From positions 550,066 through 614,065 of the forward strand of contig NZ_JANFLU010000011.1 in NCBI RefSeq assembly GCF_024385525.1: 64,000 bases of DNA. The letters are read 5' to 3'. The notes under the pieces are model-generated. The model was not told where the DNA came from, ran no database searches, and saw only the letters and a list, made by a program, of their open reading frames with translations. How positions within the stretch are numbered: position 1 is the first letter of the stretch; each line of letters begins with the position of its first letter. The position numbers and the translations under genes were made by a program. Below, piece by piece: positions 15,718 to 25,703 of the stretch. Origin of the DNA: Arthrobacter sp. zg-Y238. Its GTDB lineage: Bacteria; Actinomycetota; Actinomycetes; Actinomycetales; Micrococcaceae.

Positions 15718-17484
15718 TTAGAGTCCCAGGGCCTTCCGTACGTCCGCCAGCACTGCGTCCAGGGTTGCACGTGCGTTGGAACGCGCAGCCGGCAGCTCAG
15801 CCGCCGAACCGACGGGCTCAATCACCTCGAGATAGCACTTGAGCTTGGGCTCGGTTCCGCTGGGGCGAATGATGACCCGGGTGTTGTCACGGGTAATGTA
15901 CCGCAGTCCGTCGGTGGGCGGCAGACCGTTGGCGCCTTCGGAAAGGTCGACGGCGGTTTCCACCGGGGAGCCGGCAAAGGAGACGGGCGGGTGCTCACGC
16001 AGCCGCTGCATCATTTCGGTCAGCAGGCCCAGGTTCTCCACCCGGACGGAGAGCTGGTCGCTCTGGTGCAGGCCGTGCTCCAGGGCCAGCTCGTCAAGTT
16101 CGTCAAAGAGGGTCCGGCCCTTCGCCTTCAGCGCCGCGGCCAGCTCGGCCAGCAGCAGGCCGGCGGAGATGCCGTCCTTGTCCCGGACCAGTCCGGGGGC
16201 CACGCAGTAGCCCAGTGCTTCTTCGTAGCCGTAGGTCAGCTTCGGCACCCGGGAGATCCACTTGAAGCCGGTCAGGGTTTCCTGGTGCTCAAATCCTGCA
16301 GCGTCCGCGATGCGGGCCAGCAGGCGGGAGGAAACAATCGAGTTGGCGAAAACAACGCCGGAGCGGGTTTTCTCACCCCGTACCTTCCAGCGGCCGGCAG
16401 CGATCCGCCGGGCAATGTGGCGGCCCAGCAGGGCACCCACTTCGTCCCCGCGCAGCATGCGCCATTCGCCCGTGGCAGGGTCCTTGGCGGCGACGGCGGC
16501 GCGGTCGGCGTCGGGATCATTGGCAAGGACAAGGTCCGCGTTCCGCTCGGCGGCAAGCTTCAGGGCCAGGTCCAGCGCCCCGGGTTCCTCCGGATTCGGG
16601 AAGGCAACGGTGGGGAAGTCCGGGTCCGGCAGTGCCTGCTCCGGGACCAGGGTCACCGAGGTGAACCCTGCCCCACGAAGTACGGCCGACATGGTTTCGC
16701 CGCCGACGCCGTGCATGGGCGTGAGGACGATGTCCAGGTCCCGGGCCGGGTAGCCCTCGCGGTGCGCCAGATTGTCCACGGCTCCGATGTAGTCAGCGAT
16801 CAGCGACTCGGAAACTTCCGTGTAGCCGTCCGGTGCCAGCTCAATGGAGTCCAGCGGAACGGTGTAGTCGATCCGTGCGGCAATCTCGGCGTCGTACGGT
16901 GTGACAATCTGCGCCCCGCGGCCGGGGCCCTTGACCGTCCGGCCGCCCAGGTAGACCTTGTAGCCGTTGTCGGCGGCAGGGTTGTGGCTGGCGGTGACCA
17001 TCACACCTGCGTCCGTGTCCAGGGCACGCACCGCGTAGGCGAGCAGCGGCGTCGGAAGCGTGCAGGGCAGCAGGAACGTTTCGATGCCGGCGGCACCGAA
17101 AACGGCAGCCGTTTCCAGCGCGAAGTCCTTCGACTTGTACCGGGCGTCGTAGCCGATCACGGCACTGGGGGTCCAGTTGTCGCCGGCTGTGTCCTGCAGG
17201 AAGGAGGCGATGCCGGCAGCGGTGCGCCGCACCACCACACGGTTCATCCGGCGGGAACCGGCGCCCAGCTCCGCACGCAGCCCAGCAGTTCCGAACTCAA
17301 GCGTGCCGGCAAACCGGTCCGCTAGGTCCGCCGCAGCTTCGTCTGCGCCGTCCGCACCGTCCGTGTCCGCGAGGGTGCGGAGGAGGGCGCGGAGTTCACG
17401 GGCGGTGTCCGGGTCAGGGTCACTGTCCGCCCACGCGTGCGCGGCGGCGGTTAGTTCTTCGAGGTCGACGGGGATCAGAGTCAT
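15718..17484 (-). CDS. Alpha-D-phosphohexomutase family enzyme (phospho-sugar mutase)
   Basis: A 588-aa enzyme with the four-domain phosphohexomutase layout: GTAGLR (65-70), phosphoserine loop TASHNP (Ser166), metal loop NDPDADR, and the C-terminal phosphate-binding segment IIRPSGTEPKLK. Length matches the long PgcA/PmmB subgroup. It follows the purine nucleoside phosphorylase by 48 bp, the same pairing as M. tuberculosis deoD-pmmB. In that setting it may interconvert ribose or deoxyribose 1- and 5-phosphates as well as hexose phosphates; exact substrate cannot be read from sequence. Confidence 0.9.
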   Translation of the reverse strand: MTLIPVDLEELTAAAHAWADSDPDPDTARELRALLRTLADTDGADGADEAAADLADRFAGTLEFGTAGLRAELGAGSRRMNRVVVRRTAAGIASFLQDTAGDNWTPSAVIGYDARYKSKDFALETAAVFGAAGIETFLLPCTLPTPLLAYAVRALDTDAGVMVTASHNPAADNGYKVYLGGRTVKGPGRGAQIVTPYDAEIAARIDYTVPLDSIELAPDGYTEVSESLIADYIGAVDNLAHREGYPARDLDIVLTPMHGVGGETMSAVLRGAGFTSVTLVPEQALPDPDFPTVAFPNPEEPGALDLALKLAAERNADLVLANDPDADRAAVAAKDPATGEWRMLRGDEVGALLGRHIARRIAAGRWKVRGEKTRSGVVFANSIVSSRLLARIADAAGFEHQETLTGFKWISRVPKLTYGYEEALGYCVAPGLVRDKDGISAGLLLAELAAALKAKGRTLFDELDELALEHGLHQSDQLSVRVENLGLLTEMMQRLREHPPVSFAGSPVETAVDLSEGANGLPPTDGLRYITRDNTRVIIRPSGTEPKLKCYLEVIEPVGSAAELPAARSNARATLDAVLADVRKALGL

Positions 17485-17532
17485 GTGGATACCTACTGTT
17501 GCTGGTGCGGGTAGCTGTGCGGCGGAGAGCTG

Positions 17533-18333
17533 CTAGATCTTGTTGATGATCTCGGCAAGCAGCTTGGAGATGCGCGGTCCGGCGGCCTGTCCCGCTTCCA
17601 GGACCTCGCCGTGGCTCAGTGCCACCGGGCTGATGCCGGCGGCCAGGTTGGTGACCAGGGAGATGCCGAAGACCTCCATGCCGGCGTGCCGTGCGGCAAT
17701 GGCTTCGAGTGCCGTGGACATGCCGACCAGATCGGCGCCGATGGTCTTGGCGTAGCGGACCTCTGCCGGAGTTTCGTAGTGCGGGCCGGTGAACTGGGCG
17801 TAAACGCCTTCATCCAGGGTCGGGTCCACGCTGCGTGCCACGTCCCGCAGACGGGACGAGTACAGGTCCGTCAGGTCTACGAACGTGGCGCCTTCAAGCG
17901 GGGAGGTGGCCGTCAGGTTCAGGTGGTCGCTGATCAGCACCGGGGTGCCCGGCGTCCAGTCGGGGTTGAGCCCGCCGCAGCCGTTGGTGAGGACCATGAC
18001 CTTCGCGCCGGCAGCTGCTGCCGTGCGGACACCGTGGACGACGGCGCGGACGCCCTTGCCCTCGTAGTAGTGGGTGCGTGCACCCAAGACCAGAGCACGC
18101 TTGCCGTCGGTGGTGAGGACGGAGCGGATGGTGCCGACGTGCCCCTGCACGGCGGGGGCGGAGAAGCCCGGGATATCCGAGGCGGAAAGCGTTGCGGTGG
18201 TCTCGCCGATCAGTTCGGCGGCTTCTCCCCAGCCGCTTCCGAGGACCAGTGCAATGTCGTGGGAGGGTACGCCGGTGTGCTCTGCAATGTAGTCGGCGGC
18301 CTGCTGGGCAAGTTCAAATGGGTCGTTAGTCAC
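17533..18333 (-). CDS. Purine-nucleoside phosphorylase (trimeric type)
   Basis: A 266-aa enzyme that splits purine (deoxy)nucleosides with phosphate to the base and (deoxy)ribose 1-phosphate. Motifs are LVLGSGWGEAAELIG (phosphate site), GARTHYYEGKG, VMVLTNGCGGLN, GPHYETPAEVR and GMSTALEAIAARH. The start is GTG 18333. No Shine-Dalgarno is visible, but TAAGTT lies exactly 6 bp upstream, as expected for a leaderless transcript. First gene of the PNP / phosphosugar mutase / reductase series. Confidence 0.93.
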   Translation of the reverse strand: MTNDPFELAQQAADYIAEHTGVPSHDIALVLGSGWGEAAELIGETTATLSASDIPGFSAPAVQGHVGTIRSVLTTDGKRALVLGARTHYYEGKGVRAVVHGVRTAAAAGAKVMVLTNGCGGLNPDWTPGTPVLISDHLNLTATSPLEGATFVDLTDLYSSRLRDVARSVDPTLDEGVYAQFTGPHYETPAEVRYAKTIGADLVGMSTALEAIAARHAGMEVFGISLVTNLAAGISPVALSHGEVLEAGQAAGPRISKLLAEIINKI

Positions 18334-18424
18334 TTAATAAACTTACAGCCTTGCCGGCCTGCCCAAGTCCGCGCCCGGTACCGCCGTTTGAGCGCCGTCA
18401 CTCGATGGGACAGAATAGAGCCTT

Positions 18425-19831
18425 GTGACCACCCAACTAGATTTCACTGCCCGAAAACTTGCAATTCTCGGAGGCGGCCCCGGCGGCTATGAGGCTGCCC
18501 TCGTGGCAGCATCCCTCGGAGCGGACGTAACCATCGTCGAGCGGCAGGGACTGGGCGGCTCCGCCGTACTCACCGACGTCGTTCCTTCCAAGACCCTGAT
18601 CGCCACCGCCGATGTGATGACGCGGATGAACGCGGCCCGGAACCTCGGCGTCGAATTCGGTGATGTGGCTTCTCCGGTCTTCGCCGACCTGAAGGTGGTC
18701 AATCACCGCCTGCTGGCGCTGGCCAAGGAGCAGTCCAACGATATCCGCAGCACCCTTGAACGTGCGGGCGTGAAGGTGAAGATCGGCAGCGGCCGGCTCC
18801 TGGACAACTCCACCATCGAGGTCACGGCCGACGACGGCACCGTGGAAACGGTCAAGGCCGAGGCGCTGCTGATTGCCACCGGCGCGAACCCCCGCGAGCT
18901 GGACACCTCGGTGCCCGACGGCGAACGGATCTTCACCTGGAAGCAGATCTACAACCTCACCGAGGTTCCCGAGCACCTGATTGTCATTGGTTCCGGCGTT
19001 ACCGGCGCGGAATTTGCCTCCGCCTACAACGGGCTCGGCACCAAGGTCACACTGATCTCCAGCCGTGACCGGGTGCTCCCCGGCGAGGACGCGGACGCCG
19101 CCGTCGTTCTGGAGGACGTCTTCCAGGCCCGCGGCATGACCGTGCTCAGCCGGTCCCGCGCCGATTCCGTGAAGAACACCGGCGACGGCGTTCTGGTGAC
19201 GCTTTCCGACGGACGCACCCTGGAGGGCAGCCACTGCCTCGTGGCCGTGGGTGCCATTCCCAACACCGCCGGAATCGGGCTGGAAGAGGCCGGCGTGCAG
19301 CTGGACGAACGCGGCCAGATCCGGGTCGACGGCGTCTCCCGCACCACGGCGGACAACGTCTACGCCGCGGGCGACTGCACCGGCGTTTTCAACCTGGCAT
19401 CCGTGGCGGCCATGCAGGGCCGCATTGCCGTAGCGCACCTGATGGGCGACGGCGTGAAGCCGCTGAAGCTCAAGACCGTGGCCTCCAACATCTTCACCTC
19501 CCCGGAAATTGCCTCCGTGGGTGTCTCCGAGGCCGACGTGGCCGAGGGCCGCTACCAGGGCGACGTCATCAAGCTGTCCCTGCACACCAACGCCCGGGCC
19601 AAGATGATGGACGTCAAGGAAGGCTTCGTGAAGATCATTGCCCGCAAGGGCTCCGGCAGTGTGATCGGCGGCGTTGTGGTGGGGCCCCGTGCCTCGGAAC
19701 TGATCTTCCCGATTGCCATTGCGGTCAGCCAGAAGCTGCACGTGGATGACCTGGCCAGCACGTTTGCCGTGTACCCGTCCCTCACCGGATCTATTTCGGA
19801 GGCTGCCCGGCGGCTGCACGTGCACCTGTAG
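18425..19831 (+). CDS. lpdA: NAD(P)H-quinone dehydrogenase, LpdA-type flavoprotein
   Basis: A 468-aa member of the pyridine nucleotide-disulfide oxidoreductase family. The FAD site is ILGGGPGGYEAALVAA, the NAD(P) site IVIGSGVTGAEFASAY, and the second FAD segment NVYAAGDCTG. Where lipoamide dehydrogenases carry CxxxxC this protein has GLGGSAVLTDVVPSKT, so it lacks the redox disulfide. That feature defines the mycobacterial LpdA (Rv3303c) group, which reduces quinones. GTG 18425 is the start. It is divergent from the PNP gene, matching the mycobacterial neighbourhood. A hairpin terminator follows. Confidence 0.93.
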   Translation: MTTQLDFTARKLAILGGGPGGYEAALVAASLGADVTIVERQGLGGSAVLTDVVPSKTLIATADVMTRMNAARNLGVEFGDVASPVFADLKVVNHRLLALAKEQSNDIRSTLERAGVKVKIGSGRLLDNSTIEVTADDGTVETVKAEALLIATGANPRELDTSVPDGERIFTWKQIYNLTEVPEHLIVIGSGVTGAEFASAYNGLGTKVTLISSRDRVLPGEDADAAVVLEDVFQARGMTVLSRSRADSVKNTGDGVLVTLSDGRTLEGSHCLVAVGAIPNTAGIGLEEAGVQLDERGQIRVDGVSRTTADNVYAAGDCTGVFNLASVAAMQGRIAVAHLMGDGVKPLKLKTVASNIFTSPEIASVGVSEADVAEGRYQGDVIKLSLHTNARAKMMDVKEGFVKIIARKGSGSVIGGVVVGPRASELIFPIAIAVSQKLHVDDLASTFAVYPSLTGSISEAARRLHVHL

Positions 19832-19848
19832 GGATTACTCTTTTCTTT

Positions 19849-19892
19849 CCCGCGTCCGCGGCGGATTATCCGTCGCGGGCGCGGGATTTTTT
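19849..19892 (+). terminator. Rho-independent terminator of lpdA
   Basis: A 12-bp stem (CCCGCGTCCGCG pairing with CGCGGGCGCGGG, one G-T pair) is followed directly by ATTTTTT, 18 bp after the lpdA stop. Confidence 0.85.
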
Positions 19893-20007
19893 CTGTCCGG
19901 ATATCGGCGCTCCGAAACATTTGTCCATTATCTGGACATAAATCTCAAATAACGGACGCAAGCTCCTAGGATGTGTGTACTTCAATTCCTCTTGCGAAAG
20001 AGTTCCA

Positions 20008-21435
20008 ATGTCTACTAAGAATCCCTCCGCGGCATCCACGCCGGTGCCGGTGCCGGCCAAGGCCAATTCCAAGGGCCGCGTGATTGTCGCCAGCCTCGTC
20101 GGAACCTCCATCGAGTTCTACGACTTCTACGTATACGCAACGGCTGCAGTCCTCGTCTTCCCCCGGTTGTTCTTTCCGAACGCCGAGGGGGTCACGGCCC
20201 TGCTGAGCTCGTTCGCCGTCTTTGGGGTGGCTTTCATTGCCCGGCCGCTGGGCTCCATCGTCTTCGGGCACTTCGGTGACAAGGTGGGCCGCAAGGGAAC
20301 CCTGGTGGCATCGCTGCTGACCATGGGCATTGCGACGTTCCTCATCGGTTGCCTGCCGACCGCGGAAAACGGCTGGACGATCCTGGCTCCCGCAATGCTG
20401 GTGGTCCTGCGGTTTGCCCAGGGTCTGGCCCTGGGTGGGGAATGGTCCGGAGCGGCGCTGCTCGCCACGGAGAACGCGCCGGCCAACAAGCGTGCCGTCT
20501 GGGGAACCTTCCCGCAGCTGGGCGCGCCGATCGGGTTCATCCTGGCCAACGGCCTGTTCCTGCTGCTGAGCCTCCAGCTGGATGCCGAGCAGTTCGACTC
20601 CTGGGGCTGGCGCGTGCCGTTCCTGGCCAGCGCCATCATGGTGATCATCGGCCTGTACGTCAGGCTGAAGCTGGTTGAGACGCCGGCCTTCCAGAAGGTT
20701 GTGGATTCGGGAGAGATCAGCAAGCTGCCCCTGAGCCGCGCCTTCAAGTACAGCTGGCGCCAGATGATTGCCGGCACCTTCATCATGCTGGCGACGTATG
20801 TGCTGTTCTACCTGATGACCACCTTCACGCTGTCCTACGGGACCGCGGCTAAGAGCGAGGAAGCCGCCAAGGCTGCCGCGGACAAGGCCGGCAAGGCCTT
20901 CGACCCGGAGACCTTCACCGCCGGTCTGGGCTACGCCCGCAACGACTTCCTGATCATGCTGATTATCGGTGTGGTGTTCTTCGGGATCTTCACGCTCGTC
21001 GCCGGTCCGCTGGCGGAGAAGTTCGGACGCCGCAAGACACTGTTGGTTGTCACCGCCGGCATCTTCCTCTTCGGCTTCACGTTCTCGCCGCTGCTGGGCG
21101 GCGGAACCGTGGGGGTGATGGCACTGCTGATCATCGGCTTCACGCTCATGGGCCTGACCTTCGGACCGATGGGAGCCCTGCTGCCGGAGCTCTTCCCGAC
21201 CAACGTGCGGTACACGGGCTCGGCCATTGCCTACAACTTCTCGTCCATCCTGGGTGCGGCCGTGGCTCCGTTCATCGCCGTCGCCCTGTGGCAGGCAGCG
21301 GACGGCAGCCCGTGGCTGGTGGGGATCTACCTGTCCTCCATGGCGGTGCTGACGCTGATCGCACTATTCGTGACCAAGGAAACCCGCGACGTCGACTACG
21401 AAAACAATTCCAGTGAGGCCGTGAAGGTCCTCTAG
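20008..21435 (+). CDS. MFS transporter, metabolite:H+ symporter (MHS) family
   Basis: A 475-aa, 12-helix permease of the ProP/ShiA type. Diagnostic stretches are VASLVGTSIEFYDFYVY in helix 1, FGHFGDKVGRKGTLV between helices 2 and 3, and RFAQGLALGGEWSGA. A second GPLAEKFGRRKTLL signature lies in the other half. Substrates of this family include osmolytes and organic acids; the actual one is not evident. ATG 20008 (MSTKNPSAAS) is preferred over 19975 because GAAAGAG lies just upstream and the protein then has the family's short polar lead. Confidence 0.9.
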   Translation: MSTKNPSAASTPVPVPAKANSKGRVIVASLVGTSIEFYDFYVYATAAVLVFPRLFFPNAEGVTALLSSFAVFGVAFIARPLGSIVFGHFGDKVGRKGTLVASLLTMGIATFLIGCLPTAENGWTILAPAMLVVLRFAQGLALGGEWSGAALLATENAPANKRAVWGTFPQLGAPIGFILANGLFLLLSLQLDAEQFDSWGWRVPFLASAIMVIIGLYVRLKLVETPAFQKVVDSGEISKLPLSRAFKYSWRQMIAGTFIMLATYVLFYLMTTFTLSYGTAAKSEEAAKAAADKAGKAFDPETFTAGLGYARNDFLIMLIIGVVFFGIFTLVAGPLAEKFGRRKTLLVVTAGIFLFGFTFSPLLGGGTVGVMALLIIGFTLMGLTFGPMGALLPELFPTNVRYTGSAIAYNFSSILGAAVAPFIAVALWQAADGSPWLVGIYLSSMAVLTLIALFVTKETRDVDYENNSSEAVKVL

Positions 21436-21449
21436 ACCGTTCAAGCACA

Positions 21450-21489
21450 GCAGGCCCGGTTCCCTCTGCGGGAACCGGGCCTGCTTTTT
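21450..21489 (+). terminator. Rho-independent terminator of the MFS gene
   Basis: A perfect 15-bp stem GCAGGCCCGGTTCCC / GGGAACCGGGCCTGC with a 5-nt loop (TCTGC) is followed by TTTTT, 15 bp after the stop. It also separates this gene from the convergent accA3. Confidence 0.92.
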
Positions 21490-21526
21490 GCCTGTTGGGC
21501 TGCCGTTGCCCCGGGATCGTCCGGGA

Positions 21527-23329
<1,803 letters not shown>

Positions 23330-23613
23330 TGGTGCACTGGCTCCTTTTGATCTGTTCGGAGCCTAGCGCGGTTTTGTGGTCTCGGGCCATAATGCGTGCT
23401 GTTTCTGCGTGGGAACCGGCCGTTCGTTGTGGGGATTCTACAAAAGCCGGGAGCTCCTTGGGCGCGCGGCGGGGTCGGCAACTATCCCTCCACCGGCGTC
23501 TACCCTTCCTCGTCCGGAGGCTCTGTTCCTCCACCGGCCGATGCTGACGGCGCGCTGCTCCCGGTAGGGCCCGCTGGGGGTGCGAACTCCGATGCCGCGT
23601 GGTTGATGGAGAC

Positions 23614-24561
23614 ATGAGATCTCCCAGTCCGCTCCCTGCCGGGATTAATGGCACGCCCTTCACTGTCTCGAAAGCCCAGGCACAAGGTGTCGGTGCGGAG
23701 CGGCTCCGTGCTTCTGACCTGAGGACTCCCAGCCGGTCCGTCCGCGTGCCAGCAGGAGGCCGGTTCTCCCTGGCTGAGAGCTGCCGTCCGTACGTGGAGT
23801 TACTGCCGGACGCCGTCGTCAGCCATGCAACGGCGGCGCGGCTGCACGGACTGGTGCTTCCGCGGAGGCTGGCCGAGGAACCGGTGATCCATTTGAGCCG
23901 GCCCCCAGGGCGAGGGAAGCCAAGGAGACGGAATGTCGTGGGGCACCGTTTGGACCTAATGGCGCATGAGACGGAGGAGGTCCAGGGACTGCCCGTCACC
24001 AGCATTGCCCGCACGTGGCTGGATCTTGCCGGGATGTTGTCTCCGGAAGAGCTTGTTGTTATGGGGGACCAGATGGTCAGCGAGCATCAGCGGAATTTTG
24101 GAACGCCCCGTGTGGCGCTCGTGCAATTGGCGGATCTGCGCGAATTTATCAACGACAAGGCGAACAACTCCCATGTCCGTAAATGCCGGACTGCACTGGA
24201 CCTCCTCCGCGTGGGAGTGGATTCACCGCCGGAAACGCGGTTGCGGTTGATGCTGCTTGCTGATCCGGAACTGCCCGAATTCCTTCCAAATGTTGCCATC
24301 TGTGATGCCACGGGGGAGCCGCAGGTATGGACTGATCTCGGCTGCAGGGAATACCGGACCTGTCTTGAGTACGACGGCGTGCATCACCTAACTCCCGAAC
24401 AGCAGGCCCGTGATCACTATCGGGATCTCAAGACGGCCGAGCTGGGCTGGATTCAGGTCAAGATAAGCAAAGCTGACTTCGCGCAGGGCCAGCACCGTAT
24501 CAGGGCAAAGGTACGGAGAGGCCTGGCCCTGGCCGGGTGGCGCCCGGGTAGCGGCTCGTAG
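23614..24561 (+). CDS. Endonuclease-like domain protein (AbiEi-like N-terminus, DUF559-like C-terminus)
   Basis: About 315 aa. The N-terminal half resembles AbiEi/transcriptional regulator-like proteins (VVSHATAARLHGLVLP, LPVTSIARTWLDLAG). The C-terminal part (about 220-310) has SPPETRLRLML, PNVAICDATGE, DLGCREYRTCLEYDGVHH and a terminal helix. This is the order of the Vsr/DUF559 endonuclease-like fold, with YDG-HH where the catalytic Glu/Asp are expected. Such single genes are abundant in Arthrobacter; their role is unknown. The start is uncertain between ATG 23614 (GGAG close by) and GTG 23599. Nucleic acid cleavage is an inference. Confidence 0.65.
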   Translation: MRSPSPLPAGINGTPFTVSKAQAQGVGAERLRASDLRTPSRSVRVPAGGRFSLAESCRPYVELLPDAVVSHATAARLHGLVLPRRLAEEPVIHLSRPPGRGKPRRRNVVGHRLDLMAHETEEVQGLPVTSIARTWLDLAGMLSPEELVVMGDQMVSEHQRNFGTPRVALVQLADLREFINDKANNSHVRKCRTALDLLRVGVDSPPETRLRLMLLADPELPEFLPNVAICDATGEPQVWTDLGCREYRTCLEYDGVHHLTPEQQARDHYRDLKTAELGWIQVKISKADFAQGQHRIRAKVRRGLALAGWRPGSGS

Positions 24562-24577
24562 GGCTGCTGTCCCGCGG

Positions 24578-24940
24578 TGCTAGTACAGATAACGGGGTTT
24601 TGGGGTCGGGATAAGCCCGTTATCTGTACAACGGTTGCGGTCCGGGCCCGGGTAAGCACGTTATCTGTACAACGGTTGCGGTTGCGCGGTGCTAGTACAG
24701 GTAACGGGGTTTTGGGGTCGGGATAAGCCCGTTATCTGTACAACGGCTGCGGACCGGGTCGGGATAAGCCCGTTATCTGTACAACGGCTGCGGTCCGGGC
24801 CGGGATGAGCCCGTTATCTGTACAACGGCTGCGGTTGCGCGGTGCTAGTACAGATAACGGGGTTCTGGCGCCGGGATAAGCCCGTTATCTGTACAACGGC
24901 TGCGGACCGGGCCGGGGTAAGCCCGTCATCCGCTCAGTAG
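24578..24940. repeat. Nested intergenic repeat array of 41-bp units with inverted partner units
   Basis: This 412-bp gap between convergent genes holds at least seven copies of CCCGTTATCTGTACAACGG-type units. They start at about 24616, 24657, 24728, 24769, 24810, 24881 and (degenerate) 24922. Neighbours within a block are exactly 41 bp apart. Three units in opposite sense (GCTAGTACAGATAACGGGG, near 24580, 24691 and 24845) open three blocks. The opening units are 112 and 153 bp apart, and 153 equals 112 plus 41. Each opening unit pairs with the next unit as a 14-bp hairpin stem. No open reading frame of merit is seen. Confidence 0.9.
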
Positions 24941-24973
24941 ATCGCCCCAGCACCGTCAAACGCGGCGCAGGAA

Positions 24974-25609
24974 CTACTTCCAGAGGTCGATGATCCGCAC
25001 GTCGGCGCTGGCCAGCAGCTGGCGCAGCGTCGAAACGGAAAGACCGACGACGGCGTGCGGGTCGCCGTCGACCCGCTCGATGAACGCCCCGCCCAGGGAA
25101 TCGATAGTGAAGGAACCGGCCACCTGCAGCGGCTCGCCCGTGGCGATGTAGGCCTCGATCTCGTCCTCCGAAAGCTTCACGAAGTGCACCTCGGCGGAGG
25201 ACACCGCCCCGAGGGTGGCCCCGGAACCGTCCTCGTCCGTGTCGCGGCAGTCCACCAGCCAGTGCCCGGTGTGCAGCACCCCGGAGGAACCGCTCATGCG
25301 GCGGATCCGTTCGCGGGCGACGTCGGCCTCCCACGGCTTGCCGTGCGCCTCGCCGTCGAACTCGAAGACCGAATCGCAGCCGATCACCAGGGCGCCGTCG
25401 GCCTCGGGCAGGGACGCCACGGCTTCGGCCTTGGCGCGGGCCAGCAGCAGGGCCGTGTCGTGCGGGTCGGTCAGGCCGTAGCGGGCGGTGACGGCGTCTT
25501 CATCGACGTCGGAGACGAGGACGGTGTGGCTGATGCCGGCGTCGGTCAGCAGCTTGGTGCGGGCGGGGGACGCGGAGGCCAGGATGAGGCTAAGGTTCGG
25601 GTTGGTCAC
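24974..25609 (-). CDS. maf: Maf-family nucleoside triphosphate pyrophosphatase
   Basis: A 211-aa enzyme expected to hydrolyse non-canonical nucleoside triphosphates to monophosphates. It begins LSLILASASPARTKLL (the SxSPxR signature) and continues with VIGCDSVFEFDG (catalytic Asp region), GKPWEADVARERI and GSFTIDSLGGAFIERVDGD. The start is GTG 25609. No Shine-Dalgarno is seen, but TAGGCT ends 7 bp upstream, fitting a leaderless mRNA. In mycobacteria maf directly follows accE; here a symporter and a DUF885 gene are inserted between them. Confidence 0.92.
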   Translation of the reverse strand: MTNPNLSLILASASPARTKLLTDAGISHTVLVSDVDEDAVTARYGLTDPHDTALLLARAKAEAVASLPEADGALVIGCDSVFEFDGEAHGKPWEADVARERIRRMSGSSGVLHTGHWLVDCRDTDEDGSGATLGAVSSAEVHFVKLSEDEIEAYIATGEPLQVAGSFTIDSLGGAFIERVDGDPHAVVGLSVSTLRQLLASADVRIIDLWK

Positions 25610-25648
25610 GGGTTCAAGCCTAGTGCCGGTGCGGACCGGCCAGGAAAC

Positions 25649-25687
25649 CAAAAACGCCGGGCCGCCCCCGAAGGGACGGCCCGGCGT
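25649..25687 (-). terminator. Rho-independent terminator of the symporter gene
   Basis: Read on the minus strand, an 11-bp stem ACGCCGGGCCG / CGGCCCGGCGT closes a 12-nt loop and is followed by a run of T residues. It starts 17 bp after the stop of the gene at 25704. Confidence 0.88.
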
Positions 25688-25703
25688 CGTACTGCAGGGA
25701 GGA

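Noticed and set aside
15484..17325. A 613-codon plus-strand frame opposite the phosphosugar mutase.
   Set aside because: Antisense shadow; the mutase motifs TASHNP and DPDADR are on the minus strand.
24578..24940. CRISPR array.
   Set aside because: Repeats are 41 bp units without unique spacers, include inverted copies, and no cas gene is nearby.
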